Below are positions 1 to 10,297 of a stretch of 64,000 bases of DNA, piece by piece. A model generated the notes under the pieces. That model ran no database searches. It was given only the letters and a program-made list of their open reading frames with translations, and had not been told where the DNA came from. Each line of letters opens with the position of its first letter. Positions within the stretch are counted from its first letter, which is position 1. Both the position numbers and the translations under genes were made by a program. This DNA is from a bacterium BRH_c32. GTDB taxonomy: Bacteria; Bacteroidota; Ignavibacteria; Ignavibacteriales; Melioribacteraceae. Location of the stretch: positions 124,001 through 188,000 of the forward strand of contig LOEU01000004.1 in the NCBI GenBank assembly GCA_001516025.1, given 5' to 3'.

Positions 1-813
1 ATAAGTGGTTTAGACTATCCGCGATTTATCGGACATGAAACCGCAGGCGAAATAATTGCGGTTGGCAGTGCGGTAACAAAATTCAAAGTTGGAGATAGAG
101 CAGCTTCATGGGTGGACGGTAAAGGATATGCAGAAGAATTAGCAGTAAAGGAAAGCAGATTATTTAAGATGTCGGAAGAACTTCCTTATGACTTGGCAAT
201 ATTGGAGCCGGTGGCTTGCACAACTAATGGTGTTATGAAAGCGAATATTCAGCTTGGGGATACCGTTGCTTTAGCAGGAACCGGATTTATGGGATTGATT
301 CTTTTGCAGCAGATAAAACTTACCGGCGCCAGTAAAGTAATCGCTCTTGATATAAGAGATGAAATGTTAGAATTAGCAAAAGAATTAGGTGCGGATGTAG
401 TAATTAATCCGATGAAAGAAGATTATAAAAAGATTATAAATGATTTGACCGATGGTAAAGGAGTAGATGTAAGTTTTGAAATAGGAGGTGTTCAGGAAAC
501 TCTTGATCTCGCCGCCGAGATATTAAGAATGGAAGGCAAGTTAGTAATATTCGGATATCATCCGGGTGAAAGAAAAATAAAAGATTTAGGTTATTGGAAC
601 TGGATGGCATTCGATATTATCAATGCTCACTTCAGAAATCTCGATACCATATTATTAGGTTCGAGAATAGGTATGAAATTAATGAACGAAAATAAAATAA
701 ATATGAAGCCGTTGATTACTCATAAATATAAGCTAACGGAAATAGAAGAAGCATTTAAAGTAGCAAAAGATAAACCGAAAGGATTTGTAAAATCAGTAAT
801 TGTATTTGAATAG
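1..813 (+). CDS. Zinc-type medium-chain alcohol/polyol dehydrogenase (5'-truncated)
   Basis: The reading frame is open from base 1, so the gene starts upstream of the window and about the first 50-60 residues are missing. The visible part opens with the zinc-ADH signature GHETAG, followed by FKVGDR. The EPVACT stretch then matches the catalytic-domain region of sorbitol/threonine-dehydrogenase-like members. A Rossmann NAD(P)-binding segment follows (GTGFMG, then an acidic residue at the end of the next strand, ALDIRD). The four-Cys structural-zinc lobe is absent, as in several polyol dehydrogenases. It probably oxidises a sugar alcohol or a sugar C-OH in the cytoplasm. The stop is 21 bp before the TonB receptor gene. 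The family is clear; the substrate is unknown. Confidence 0.85.
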   Translation: MSGLDYPRFIGHETAGEIIAVGSAVTKFKVGDRAASWVDGKGYAEELAVKESRLFKMSEELPYDLAILEPVACTTNGVMKANIQLGDTVALAGTGFMGLILLQQIKLTGASKVIALDIRDEMLELAKELGADVVINPMKEDYKKIINDLTDGKGVDVSFEIGGVQETLDLAAEILRMEGKLVIFGYHPGERKIKDLGYWNWMAFDIINAHFRNLDTILLGSRIGMKLMNENKINMKPLITHKYKLTEIEEAFKVAKDKPKGFVKSVIVFE

Positions 814-834
814 TAGTACAAAATTATAAAGAGT

Positions 835-3720
835 ATGGATTTCTATATGAAAACGAACAATTGGTTTAGAAGTTTTATCAATTATTTATTCATCTTAATG
901 ATAACTGCATCTACGATAAATGCAGCGGGAGGTAAACTTGTCGGAAAGATAATAGATAAAACAAACAACGAGTCTTTAATAGGTGTCAACGTAGTAATAC
1001 TTGGTATTAATCAAGGAGCTGCCACCGATATTGAAGGGGATTATGTGATATTAAATATTCCTCCGGGCACATATGATATTAAAGCCACGATGGTTGGTTT
1101 TAAAACTATTACAAAAACCGGTGTAGTCATAAGTATTAATCATACTACTACATTAGATTTTGAAATGGAAGAAACGGTTTTGGATATCGGGGAAAGTATT
1201 ATAGTTGTAGCGGAGCGTCCTCTTATCGAGAAGGATTTAACTTCTACAAGGCACTTTGTATCGGCTGATGAAATTCAAGCACGTCCTACGACAAGTTTAA
1301 CAAACATCTTATCGACACTTCCGGGTATTGACGTTGATAATTCGGGACAATTAACCGTAAGGCGCGGATCGCTTGATCAAGTAGCTTTTATGATCGATGG
1401 TATCAGAGCACGCAACCCGCTCGATTTCCAGCCATATACAAATATAAATTTGAGTTCCATTCAGGAACTTGAGATTATAACGGGGGGATTCAATGCAGAG
1501 TATGGCGAAGCTCAATCGGGTGTGTTTAATATCGTTACCAAAGAAGGCGGTAATAAGGTTGATGGATTTGCAGAGTTTAGATTTACACCTTCGGGATTAA
1601 AACATTGGGGCACTCCATTATATGATTATTCTACTAATCGTTACTGGGAGAATACTCATGCCAGGCATTTACAATGGTGGATAGATAATCCGAACCAATG
1701 GATAGATCCGAATGGAGTACCCGGAAATAATCCTAATGCTATATGGACACCGGAACAAGCTTATGATGATTATATGAAAACTCATCAGCCATTGACCGAT
1801 TATACCGAACAGAATACATACCAAACCGAGATGTCGCTCGGCGGTCCGATAATTCCGAATGATCTTTATTTCTTCTTCTCGGGTAAGTTCAGAACAGCTC
1901 CTCCCGTATCGGGAAATAGCTATTTGGATAGAGGTTATTGGTATGACGGAACTTTGAAATTAACATATAATATAGCAACCGGTTACAAATTGATGGCATC
2001 GGGATTTTACAGCGGTTCCAAAACAAGTCACGGTATGGAATATTTAGCTTTTGAAAATGGATTTGAAAATAAATATGCGTTATATGATTATGAAGGATAT
2101 CCAAAGAACAGTACAGACGGACAGACGATAAAATTTACTCAAGTTTTAAGTCAATACACTTTTTATGAATTGCAATTTAGCCGAGTATATAGATTTAGAA
2201 ATCAAGGTACATTTCCGGGTGATGAAGCAGGATGGGAAACCGGAACACCGGAATATGATAGATTAAGAGCTGTGGATGCTCAAGGTTCACCTATACCCGG
2301 AGGATATAATAATATTATCGGTCTCCACACTACCGGATATTTTTATAGAGGAACGGATAAGAATACCGATTTTACATTCGCAGGTGATTTTACAAGTCAG
2401 ATAAGAAAAGAATGGCAAATAAAAAGCGGATTCGATTTTACTTATTATAATCTTAATCGTTATCAGGAAGCTAAAGCTTTTAACGTAATCGAAGAGAAAG
2501 TATATAATCCTTATGAAGGAGATTTCTATATTCAGAATAAACTAGAGTTTGAAGGGTTGATAATGAATATCGGATTAAGATACGATTTCTATAATCCTAA
2601 CGATTTTGTTTACAAAAATTTATACGATCCATTTGATATAATAGCAGCTTATAACGAAAAAAGAGAGCCAAAAGCATTAACTGAGAAAACGAAATTATTC
2701 GGACAGCTTTCACCAAGAATTGGTATTTCGCATCCGATATCAGATAAGACGGTACTTCATTTTTCTTACGGACACTTTTTCCAGAGAGCAGGGTTTGGTG
2801 ATTACGGTGAAGGAACTGGAGCTGCAATTGAAGGTCAGAGCGTATCGGGTATCTTAAATACATATTTACTAACTAATTCAGATGGACAGCCAGTTCCATA
2901 TAATCTTGGTAATCGTTTATTGAAACCACGCAAAACGGTCTCTTATGAGCTTGGTATCGAGCATAATTTAGGCGGTATGGTAACAACCATTACGGCGTTC
3001 TATAAAGATATAACTAATACTATCAGAACCGTACGAGTATTTATGGATGACGGTACTTCTTACCTAACCACGGGAAACTCAAATTATGCGGATGCAAAAG
3101 GTTTGGAAGTGGCAATAAGAAAACCACTTTCGGGAATCTGGGGCGGTTATCTTAATTTCTCTTGGAGTACCGGTATTACAGGAAGATCAGGTGATCCGGA
3201 TGTTCTCGCATCACCTAATTCCGGAATCGAAAGTCGTGTTACAGATTTTACGGGTGATTATATTCTTTATGATCCGGCACGTTTGAAATTCGGAGTCGTA
3301 TTCGCAGTACCTACTGATTTCGATTTTCTCTTTAATGTATTTTCAGATATGCAGTTCGCCGTAGATTATCAGATCTATTTCCCTCACAAACAGATCATCT
3401 CAGATAACTTTACCGAAGGCGGAAAGACTTATATAAGAATGGCAGATAAGAATGCAGATATTAGAATTAGAAAAGAATTTAAAGTAGGTGGATTAAGTTT
3501 AGCAGCATTTATAGAAGTAAGAAACGCATTTAATGATAAATGGAATAATTTACAGGTAGTTAACTCATCGACAGCATCAGCTGAAGATCGAGTTGCTTAT
3601 GTAAATTCCAATTTTGCAATCTATCCCGAACTTACACCAAATGGCGGTGCATTCCCTGATGTATGGATGTATAGAAATATGCCTCGCGCATTTGTATTCG
3701 GATTTGCAATTGGATTCTAA
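835..3720 (+). CDS. TonB-dependent outer-membrane receptor with N-terminal regulatory-like domain
   Basis: The 961-residue protein has a signal peptide (hydrophobic run at about residues 15-30). A carboxypeptidase-regulatory-like beta domain follows (about 33-115, VGKIIDKTNNESLIGVNV). The plug comes next (about 125-240), with LPGIDVDNSG, VRRGS, MIDGI and EYGEAQSGVFNIVTKEGG. The rest is a long beta-barrel ending in an aromatic C-terminus (FAIGF). It would import oligosaccharides across the outer membrane using TonB energy. An alternative start at 847 (MKTNNWF) gives an equally good signal peptide, and AAAGAG upstream fits neither start ideally. No SusD homologue follows. Instead there is a secreted beta-rich protein and a PorV-like protein. 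The assignment to the receptor family is firm; the ligand is inferred from context only. Confidence 0.93.
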   Translation: MDFYMKTNNWFRSFINYLFILMITASTINAAGGKLVGKIIDKTNNESLIGVNVVILGINQGAATDIEGDYVILNIPPGTYDIKATMVGFKTITKTGVVISINHTTTLDFEMEETVLDIGESIIVVAERPLIEKDLTSTRHFVSADEIQARPTTSLTNILSTLPGIDVDNSGQLTVRRGSLDQVAFMIDGIRARNPLDFQPYTNINLSSIQELEIITGGFNAEYGEAQSGVFNIVTKEGGNKVDGFAEFRFTPSGLKHWGTPLYDYSTNRYWENTHARHLQWWIDNPNQWIDPNGVPGNNPNAIWTPEQAYDDYMKTHQPLTDYTEQNTYQTEMSLGGPIIPNDLYFFFSGKFRTAPPVSGNSYLDRGYWYDGTLKLTYNIATGYKLMASGFYSGSKTSHGMEYLAFENGFENKYALYDYEGYPKNSTDGQTIKFTQVLSQYTFYELQFSRVYRFRNQGTFPGDEAGWETGTPEYDRLRAVDAQGSPIPGGYNNIIGLHTTGYFYRGTDKNTDFTFAGDFTSQIRKEWQIKSGFDFTYYNLNRYQEAKAFNVIEEKVYNPYEGDFYIQNKLEFEGLIMNIGLRYDFYNPNDFVYKNLYDPFDIIAAYNEKREPKALTEKTKLFGQLSPRIGISHPISDKTVLHFSYGHFFQRAGFGDYGEGTGAAIEGQSVSGILNTYLLTNSDGQPVPYNLGNRLLKPRKTVSYELGIEHNLGGMVTTITAFYKDITNTIRTVRVFMDDGTSYLTTGNSNYADAKGLEVAIRKPLSGIWGGYLNFSWSTGITGRSGDPDVLASPNSGIESRVTDFTGDYILYDPARLKFGVVFAVPTDFDFLFNVFSDMQFAVDYQIYFPHKQIISDNFTEGGKTYIRMADKNADIRIRKEFKVGGLSLAAFIEVRNAFNDKWNNLQVVNSSTASAEDRVAYVNSNFAIYPELTPNGGAFPDVWMYRNMPRAFVFGFAIGF

Positions 3721-3750
3721 AAAGTTATTTAAAAAAGAAGAGTACTATTT

Positions 3751-5967
3751 ATGAAAAAGTTTATTCTAACAACGAAAATTAAGTTCTCAATCGTCTTATT
3801 TGTATTGGGTCTGCTTGCAGTAGATATCTCTGCACAAAGAGATGTAGTAACTCATACAAGAGGAAAGCTTTGGGAAACATTAATATCTAACGGATTAATC
3901 GGAAGTGCCGGAGCATGGGATTATCAGGAAGTAACGGGACTTGGGTTTTATCCGGGATTTAAAGGGTATTACTTCCCGAATGATGAACAGTTGGCAAACT
4001 CACCCGATAAGGTAACGAATGCTAATTTTCATAATTTCAGAAGCGGTCCCTGGATCATCGCAAAAAATCCTAAATCATTGGAACCACCGGATTTTAGTCC
4101 CAAGGATAAAGATTTTTTAATGTATCATTCATCGCTTACTCCGACAGAGTATGGAACGATACAGAATTATAATGCATGGGAAGGTGAACAAAATTTCCCT
4201 GAAAAAGCGGGCTTTAATCCACTCTTACCCGAAGAGATGTTTTATAATGAACGTCCAACTGTAACGGGTATCACCGTAAAACAGCGTTCAATGGTTTGGA
4301 GTGTTCCGGGATATAGCGATTTTATTATATATGACTATATTTTCAAAAACACCGGTGATATGGTAATTCCTTCACTAAATAAAACAATGAAGTATGACCA
4401 AACATTAGATGAAGTATGGTTTGTATTTCATACAGGGATTTCGGTATCGACAAAAGGAATATTGAATTTCCATTATGATGCTAATTCATTTATATCATCG
4501 GCTGCACCGGCGGGAGGATTCGGCGGTTATGGCGGGAAACCGGGATCCGATGTTTATCAATTTGAGAATAGAAATGCGGGTGATGGAAAAGGATTGCTCT
4601 TCTTTAGCCGCGATTATAATGGCGGAAGAGAGCCGGTGCCGTGGGATTTATATGCAAAGAAAAATAATTGGCAGGAGATTTTAAAATTAAAACCGGAATG
4701 GTTACCGGAGCTTCAAGACCCTGCTTGTTTTGGATTCGTATTCTTATATCGCACTCCATTCCCGGGAGCTGCCGCAGATCCGTTTGATGCAGACCCTGCT
4801 TATTTCTCGGTCTATAATGATCAGGGAGATAACTTCAAGGGGAAGGACTTAGATTTTAATGAGTATTTCGGATTCACTAAATTTAAACCACCGTTCTTCT
4901 ATGATTTTGCAAAGCATGAATATCAAAGACCAAACGACGGTACTTTATATGCATGGTACACATCATCATTTGGACCATATAAATTAGAACCCGGAGACTC
5001 GGTGCGATTAATGGTAGCCGAAGTTGCCGGACAGCTTGATCTAAAGCAAGTGGCAATGGGCGATCCGAATAGAACGTTCCCCGATAGTTCGATAGCAGCT
5101 ATTATAAGAAATGCACAAGCTGCTCGAAATGCAGTTAAGTGGGGTTATGGCTCGAAAGTAAATGGAAGAGAGATATTCGCAGACGTACCGGAAGCACCAC
5201 CTGCACCGGACGTTAGAGCAGCCAATGCATCTAAAGGTTCAGATACAGCAGTAATCGCTATTCAATGGGATAAATTAGCCGAAGAAGCAAAAATTATGGA
5301 CGGCGCTAATAAATTATTCTTTGATGGTGCTAATGATCTAAGTGGATACAGAGTTTATAGAGGTTCGGATGAGAGAGGAATCTGGGATTTAATTGCGGAT
5401 ATTCCAAAAGGAGAATTTCATAAATATTGGAATGCAGAAGCCGAGAGATACGAATTTTTAGATAAGAATTTACAGTTCGGATTTGAGTTTTATTATTATG
5501 TAGAAGCATATAATTTAGTACCGAAGCCGTGGACATCGGCAAATGGAACTTTAGTAAGTAAACTTCCAGAATTAAGAAGTGCCGATATTAACAGGACTGA
5601 ATTAACCTCTGCAAAACCGGGACCGATCGATCTTTCTAAGATAGGATGGGATGTATTTGTAGTTCCCAATCCATATATCGAAGGGGATGCAAATCATAGT
5701 TTCGGCGAGCCCAATCCAAGAAAAATTGAATTTAGAAATCTGCCCGAAAAAGCAAAAATATTGATATTTAATATCGCCGGTGAATTAGTGAAGACCTTAA
5801 GTCACGGTCCGGATGCAAGGGGAAACTTAGCAGGAAGTGTGGCTTGGGATCAACAATCGGATTCGGGTCTATTAGTAGCGCCGGGCCTTTATATTTTTGT
5901 TATTGAATCGGAGACTGACGGAACAATTGGTCAAAGAGATACCGGCAAGTTTATGATTATAAGATAG
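3751..5967 (+). CDS. Secreted protein of unknown function with T9SS-like C-terminal domain
   Basis: The 738-residue protein has a Sec signal peptide ending near SAQR (residues 1-29). I do not recognise the large central domain (about 30-480); it is rich in aromatic residues and glycine. A fibronectin-III-like stretch follows around residue 540 (LSGYRVYRGSDERGIW). The last 95 residues resemble the FlgD-like/T9SS sorting fold: VVPNPY, then IEFRNLPEKAKILIFNIAGE, GLYIFVIE and a final GKFMIIR. It lies between the TonB receptor (30 bp gap) and the PorV-like protein (39 bp gap). Together these suggest an outer-membrane or surface cassette, where this protein could serve as a surface glycan-binding partner in place of SusD. 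That role is inference. Confidence 0.7.
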   Translation: MKKFILTTKIKFSIVLFVLGLLAVDISAQRDVVTHTRGKLWETLISNGLIGSAGAWDYQEVTGLGFYPGFKGYYFPNDEQLANSPDKVTNANFHNFRSGPWIIAKNPKSLEPPDFSPKDKDFLMYHSSLTPTEYGTIQNYNAWEGEQNFPEKAGFNPLLPEEMFYNERPTVTGITVKQRSMVWSVPGYSDFIIYDYIFKNTGDMVIPSLNKTMKYDQTLDEVWFVFHTGISVSTKGILNFHYDANSFISSAAPAGGFGGYGGKPGSDVYQFENRNAGDGKGLLFFSRDYNGGREPVPWDLYAKKNNWQEILKLKPEWLPELQDPACFGFVFLYRTPFPGAAADPFDADPAYFSVYNDQGDNFKGKDLDFNEYFGFTKFKPPFFYDFAKHEYQRPNDGTLYAWYTSSFGPYKLEPGDSVRLMVAEVAGQLDLKQVAMGDPNRTFPDSSIAAIIRNAQAARNAVKWGYGSKVNGREIFADVPEAPPAPDVRAANASKGSDTAVIAIQWDKLAEEAKIMDGANKLFFDGANDLSGYRVYRGSDERGIWDLIADIPKGEFHKYWNAEAERYEFLDKNLQFGFEFYYYVEAYNLVPKPWTSANGTLVSKLPELRSADINRTELTSAKPGPIDLSKIGWDVFVVPNPYIEGDANHSFGEPNPRKIEFRNLPEKAKILIFNIAGELVKTLSHGPDARGNLAGSVAWDQQSDSGLLVAPGLYIFVIESETDGTIGQRDTGKFMIIR

Positions 5968-5997
5968 TGTGAAAAAATAAGATAAAAAGTTTTACCC

Positions 5998-6002
5998 GGA
6001 GG
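5998..6002 (+). promoter_or_regulatory. Strong ribosome-binding site supporting a TTG start
   Basis: GGAGG lies 4 nt before the TTG at 6007. No ATG lies nearby in frame, and translation from the TTG gives a clean signal peptide (MKKLLLIAII). The site therefore decides the start of the PorV-like gene. Confidence 0.6.
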
Positions 6003-6006
6003 TAAA

Positions 6007-6987
6007 TTGAAAAAGTTATTATTAATAGCAATCATAATTGGGTTAGCCGGCACTACTCAAGCACAGTTTAAGAAAGTCGGCAGAACTTCAATGCAATTTG
6101 TAAAGATAGGGATAGGTGCAAGGGAGACAGCAATGGGAGAAGCATCGATAGCTAATCTCAATAATGTTAACGCCATGTTCTGGAATCCCGCAGGGCTGAC
6201 AAAAGTCCAAGGACAGGAAGCGGCAGTTCATTATACTAAATGGTTTGCCGATCTTAATCTTATGTCCGCCGCCGCCGCAGTTAATCTCGGCAGCTTTGGT
6301 GTTGTTGGAGTTAATTATACTATTCTAAATTATGGTGATCTCGAAGAGGCATTCGTAACGAGTACAACCGGAGGTATGGATACACGTACGGGAAATATGT
6401 TCACTGGAAAAGATATGTCTCTGGGATTCTCGTATGCACGCCAATTTACAGATAAACTTTCGATAGGCGTGAGTGCTCATTATATAAGAGAAGATTTATA
6501 TAAATACTATTCAAGTATTTGGGCATTTGATGTTGGCAGTTATTATGAGACGGGATGGAAAGGAATCCGTATAGCGATGAGTGCTCAGAATTTTTCATCT
6601 CAAGCGCGCTGGATGTATTCGGGAGATGAAACACGTCAATCCTTTGAAATACCGCTTCTATATAGAATTGGCGCATCGATCGATCTTCTCGGCGGAAAAG
6701 ATCTTTTCTTAGGCGGCGATTGGAACACACATCGCTTCACTTTGAATATGGACGCAATTCACTCGAACGATTATTCCGAGCGAGTGCATATCGGAGGCGA
6801 ATATGTCTTCTTAGATCAATTTGCTCTTCGAGGAGGTTATAGATTTAATTATGATGAAGGTAACTTCTCGGTTGGTGTCGGCTTTAATACACTCTTTTCG
6901 GGTGTGAATGTTAAACTAGATTATTCGTATGTGAATATGGATTATTTAGATTCACCGCATCGATTCTCATTATCATTTGGATTATAA
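6007..6987 (+). CDS. PorV/PorQ-type (UPF0164-like) outer-membrane beta-barrel protein
   Basis: The 326-residue protein starts at TTG and has a signal peptide cut near TQAQ. It then carries the family's characteristic opening: FVKIGIGARETAMGEA, followed by NVNAMFWNPAGL. The remainder is alternating beta strands of a FadL-like barrel, ending in FSLSFGL. PorV-type proteins shuttle or anchor T9SS cargo at the outer membrane; other family members sit beside TonB receptors with unknown roles. Here it closes a receptor, secreted protein and PorV-like trio. It may handle the T9SS-like protein encoded just upstream, or the T9SS-tagged hydrolases at 29914 and 58285. Family membership is confident; the specific role is inferred. 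Confidence 0.85.
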   Translation: MKKLLLIAIIIGLAGTTQAQFKKVGRTSMQFVKIGIGARETAMGEASIANLNNVNAMFWNPAGLTKVQGQEAAVHYTKWFADLNLMSAAAAVNLGSFGVVGVNYTILNYGDLEEAFVTSTTGGMDTRTGNMFTGKDMSLGFSYARQFTDKLSIGVSAHYIREDLYKYYSSIWAFDVGSYYETGWKGIRIAMSAQNFSSQARWMYSGDETRQSFEIPLLYRIGASIDLLGGKDLFLGGDWNTHRFTLNMDAIHSNDYSERVHIGGEYVFLDQFALRGGYRFNYDEGNFSVGVGFNTLFSGVNVKLDYSYVNMDYLDSPHRFSLSFGL

Positions 6988-7012
6988 ACAGTAAAATATT
7001 TTTGGAGATATA

Positions 7013-10000
7013 ATGGCTTTTTCAAAAAAATTAGTTGATGGCGAAACGCTTACAGTAGATAATTTTAAGACTCCTCCTAAGGAATTAGGAATTCTACCGT
7101 TTTGGTTTTGGAACGGTGAGATGGATGAGAAGGAGATGGAATGGCAGATGAAGGAATATCATGATAAAGGTATTCCCGGATTATTTATACATGGCAGATT
7201 CGGAGAGACCATCGGTTATCTATCTGATACATGGTTCAAGAGAACGAAATTTGCAGTAGAAAAAGCTAAAGAGATAGGCATTGATGTATGGATATATGAC
7301 GAGATGAACTGGCCCAGCGGAACGGCATATAGAAAAGTACCGAAAGAAAATCCGGAACTTCGTCAGAAATATTTAGAGATGGTTGCTCTTCCTGTACCGG
7401 GTCCGATTTTTACATTCTTGGAGGCAACGGACGACCGTTACGTTAATACGGGCGACTCAAAACCGATTGCAGCTTACGCATGTTCGGAAGATGAGTATAA
7501 AGGTTCAATAGAAAAATTATTAGACTTAACTCCTAATTTATCTTTCAATGCGGTAATTCCGTGGGAAGCACCCGAAGGTAATTGGCGTTTACTCTATTTC
7601 TTAGAAAAAGAGATCGATTATTATATCGATGCTCTTAATCCCGATTCGACTGCAAAATTTTTAGAAGAGACACACGAGAAATATAAAAAAACAGTAGGAA
7701 AAGATTTTGGAACTATAGTCCCCGGATTTTATACCGATGAACCTGCAATGCACTACTATCATGTGGGTATGGCTAATCAAATTATCCCTTGGACTAAACA
7801 GATGTTCAAAATATTCAGAGAGAAAAGAGGATATGACTTAAAGCCATATTTAGCGGCACTTTTCCTCGATATGGGTAAAGATACGGCAAAGATTCGTTAT
7901 GACTTCTGGCGGTCATTAACCGAGCAATATACAGATTCATATTACAAACAGATTAGAAATTGGTGCGAAGCAAATAATGTATTATTCACGGGACATTTAC
8001 TCGGCGAAGAATGGCTATGGATGCATGCAAGATGCGAAGGAAATATTTTTAAGCAAATCGAGCAGATGCACATTACAGGAGTGGATCACCTTTATCCAAT
8101 TATAGGCACAGAAGAAAATCCCGATCAGCACGTTGCATTAAAAATTGCAAGTTCTGCAGCGCATCATTTCGGAAGCACTCGTCTATTATGCGAATCTATG
8201 GGTGGTACTTATTGGGACTGCACATTAGAGAGAATGAAATGGATTGCGAATTGGGAATACGCACTCGGTGTAACGATATTTAATAATCACGGTTATCATT
8301 ATTCTATTGAGGGGGAAAGAAAAAGAGACTGGCCTCCGTCTCAATTCTATCATCATACATGGTGGAAATATTATAATCATTTCACCGAGTATATGGCTCG
8401 TCTTGGACATATTCTTTCGGGCGGAAGACACGTCGCTAAGATTCTTGTTCTTTATCCGATCAATAGTGCATGGACTAATTATTTACCAAGTGGACCGACT
8501 GATATATTTAATTTGATTCAAGCGGAGTTTAATTATCTGACCGATACACTTTTGAGATTACATTTCGATTTCGATTTCGTAGATGAAGATGTTTTAATCG
8601 GTGCTCAATTAAACAAAGGAAAATTACAAATCAGGGACGAAGAATATTCATTAGTAATTCTTCCTCCTGTTACTCATATAAAAGCCGAGACATTTAAGAA
8701 ATTAGACTCATTCGTTAATCAAGGAGGCGGATTAATTGCCGATACATTGATACCGAACGACCTTTTGGAATATGATAAGAAGGATACTACGAAGCAGATT
8801 CAAAAATTATTTGGAGTAAAAGCGGATGACTTAATCAAGAAATTTAAGTCCGCTGCAAAACAATCGGTAGTTCAGCCAAGCAAAAAGAAAAACGTTTTCG
8901 TATTCCAAGGATCGGGACTCAATAAAGAAAAAGATTTCAAGGGATTAAGAAACGTCATTGAAAAATGTATTGTTCCTGACGTAACTATTGATAATAAAGA
9001 TGTCTTTTATCTGCATCGTCAGAAAGATGAATTTGATTTATACTATTTGGTCAATACAAACAGTAAACCTAAGAAGGGAGTAAAAGTAACATTCGAAAAA
9101 GTCGGTACTCCCGAATTATGGAATGCGAATACGGGCGAGACAAAACCTTTAAATTCTTATTCATATGAAAAAGGAAGATTGGTTGTGGTATTAGATTTTG
9201 CCGAGACAGATACCCATATAATTATTATTAAAGATGAAATTAAAGATGAATATATAACCGATACGAATCTTGAAATCGAATCATTCTCGGATGGTTTAAT
9301 AACAGGTTATACATTGGATAGTTCAACTGATCCTTTTGCAAAACTATTCTCGATAAAAAAGGAGAAGAAATATAAAGTCTCCTCAAAGAAAACATTAAAG
9401 CCGATAAAATTGAAAAAGGATTTTGAGTTCTCAATCGAGGATGATAATGTGCTTTGTATTAATCATTGGAAGATGAGACTAACAGAAGAGAAAGATGAAT
9501 TTTACGCAGCACCCGATTTCGATGATTCTAGCTGGTTAGACGTAACTATGGGTGCATGGGAAATGCAACTTCCTCAAGAAAGAGACGATGCCACTTATCC
9601 TGAAACTCTTTGGTACAGAACTAATTTTGAAATCGATGTAATGTCCGATCGCTTAGCTCTATTGATTGATGGATTTAGCGGAAATAGTTATGAACTCTTT
9701 ATCAATGGAGAGAAAGTAAAAGATAAAGGTCATAGAAGTAAACTTGATGCGGAAATAAAAGAAGTGGACATTAGAGAATACACTAAAAAAGGAATTAATA
9801 GTGTCGCTGTAAAATTGATAGTAAAAAGAAGAACCGATGGTATGCTCGACTTATTAAAATTAGTCGGTGATTTCTCGTTAGTTAAGAAAAAATCCGGTTA
9901 TGCAATCGGAGAATTATCTAATAAAATTAAAATCGGCGATTGGACAAAACAAGGTTATCCTTGTTACTCGGGAACGGGAGTCTATAAGCAAACAATTGAT

Positions 10001-10273
10001 ATCGAAAAAAAATATTTGGATGGAAAACTATTCATGCAATTAGAGTGCGGCGAAGATGTTGCGGAGGTAAGTATTAACGGAAGCAAACCTATCGTACTGC
10101 CATGGCATCCATATAAAGCTGATATTACTGAATTTGTAAAAGAAGGTAAAAACGAAATAGAAATAAAAGTAACAAATACTTTAATAAATATTCTTGAAGC
10201 AGTGGAAAAAGAATCGGGATTGTTTTCTGAACCTGTGATTGAGCATGCTAATAGATACCAAATAAGCATTTAA
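7013..10273 (+). CDS. GH106-like glycoside hydrolase (putative alpha-L-rhamnosidase), no signal peptide
   Basis: The 1086-residue protein has an N-terminal TIM-barrel region with PFWFWNGEM (about 29-37), IPGLFIHGRFG (54-64) and VWIYDEMNWPSG (92-103), all typical of GH106-type proteins. The C-terminal part has jelly-roll modules with YPETLWYRTNFEID, and later QGYPCYSGTGVYKQTIDI near residue 985, as in sugar-binding domains of this family. There is no signal peptide (MAFSKKLVDG), so cytoplasmic action on imported oligosaccharides is likely. An SD GGAG lies 5 nt before the ATG. Rhamnose or a similar deoxysugar is a guess from the family; GH2-like activity is the main alternative. The preceding cassette would supply substrate. 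Confidence 0.72.
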   Translation: MAFSKKLVDGETLTVDNFKTPPKELGILPFWFWNGEMDEKEMEWQMKEYHDKGIPGLFIHGRFGETIGYLSDTWFKRTKFAVEKAKEIGIDVWIYDEMNWPSGTAYRKVPKENPELRQKYLEMVALPVPGPIFTFLEATDDRYVNTGDSKPIAAYACSEDEYKGSIEKLLDLTPNLSFNAVIPWEAPEGNWRLLYFLEKEIDYYIDALNPDSTAKFLEETHEKYKKTVGKDFGTIVPGFYTDEPAMHYYHVGMANQIIPWTKQMFKIFREKRGYDLKPYLAALFLDMGKDTAKIRYDFWRSLTEQYTDSYYKQIRNWCEANNVLFTGHLLGEEWLWMHARCEGNIFKQIEQMHITGVDHLYPIIGTEENPDQHVALKIASSAAHHFGSTRLLCESMGGTYWDCTLERMKWIANWEYALGVTIFNNHGYHYSIEGERKRDWPPSQFYHHTWWKYYNHFTEYMARLGHILSGGRHVAKILVLYPINSAWTNYLPSGPTDIFNLIQAEFNYLTDTLLRLHFDFDFVDEDVLIGAQLNKGKLQIRDEEYSLVILPPVTHIKAETFKKLDSFVNQGGGLIADTLIPNDLLEYDKKDTTKQIQKLFGVKADDLIKKFKSAAKQSVVQPSKKKNVFVFQGSGLNKEKDFKGLRNVIEKCIVPDVTIDNKDVFYLHRQKDEFDLYYLVNTNSKPKKGVKVTFEKVGTPELWNANTGETKPLNSYSYEKGRLVVVLDFAETDTHIIIIKDEIKDEYITDTNLEIESFSDGLITGYTLDSSTDPFAKLFSIKKEKKYKVSSKKTLKPIKLKKDFEFSIEDDNVLCINHWKMRLTEEKDEFYAAPDFDDSSWLDVTMGAWEMQLPQERDDATYPETLWYRTNFEIDVMSDRLALLIDGFSGNSYELFINGEKVKDKGHRSKLDAEIKEVDIREYTKKGINSVAVKLIVKRRTDGMLDLLKLVGDFSLVKKKSGYAIGELSNKIKIGDWTKQGYPCYSGTGVYKQTIDIEKKYLDGKLFMQLECGEDVAEVSINGSKPIVLPWHPYKADITEFVKEGKNEIEIKVTNTLINILEAVEKESGLFSEPVIEHANRYQISI

Positions 10274-10297
10274 ATTATTTTGATAGGAGTAAGTAAG

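Noticed and set aside
10280..10297. TTG start extending ribokinase by six residues
   Set aside because: The ATG at 10298 has an AGGAGT site at proper spacing and matches the normal ribokinase N-terminus.
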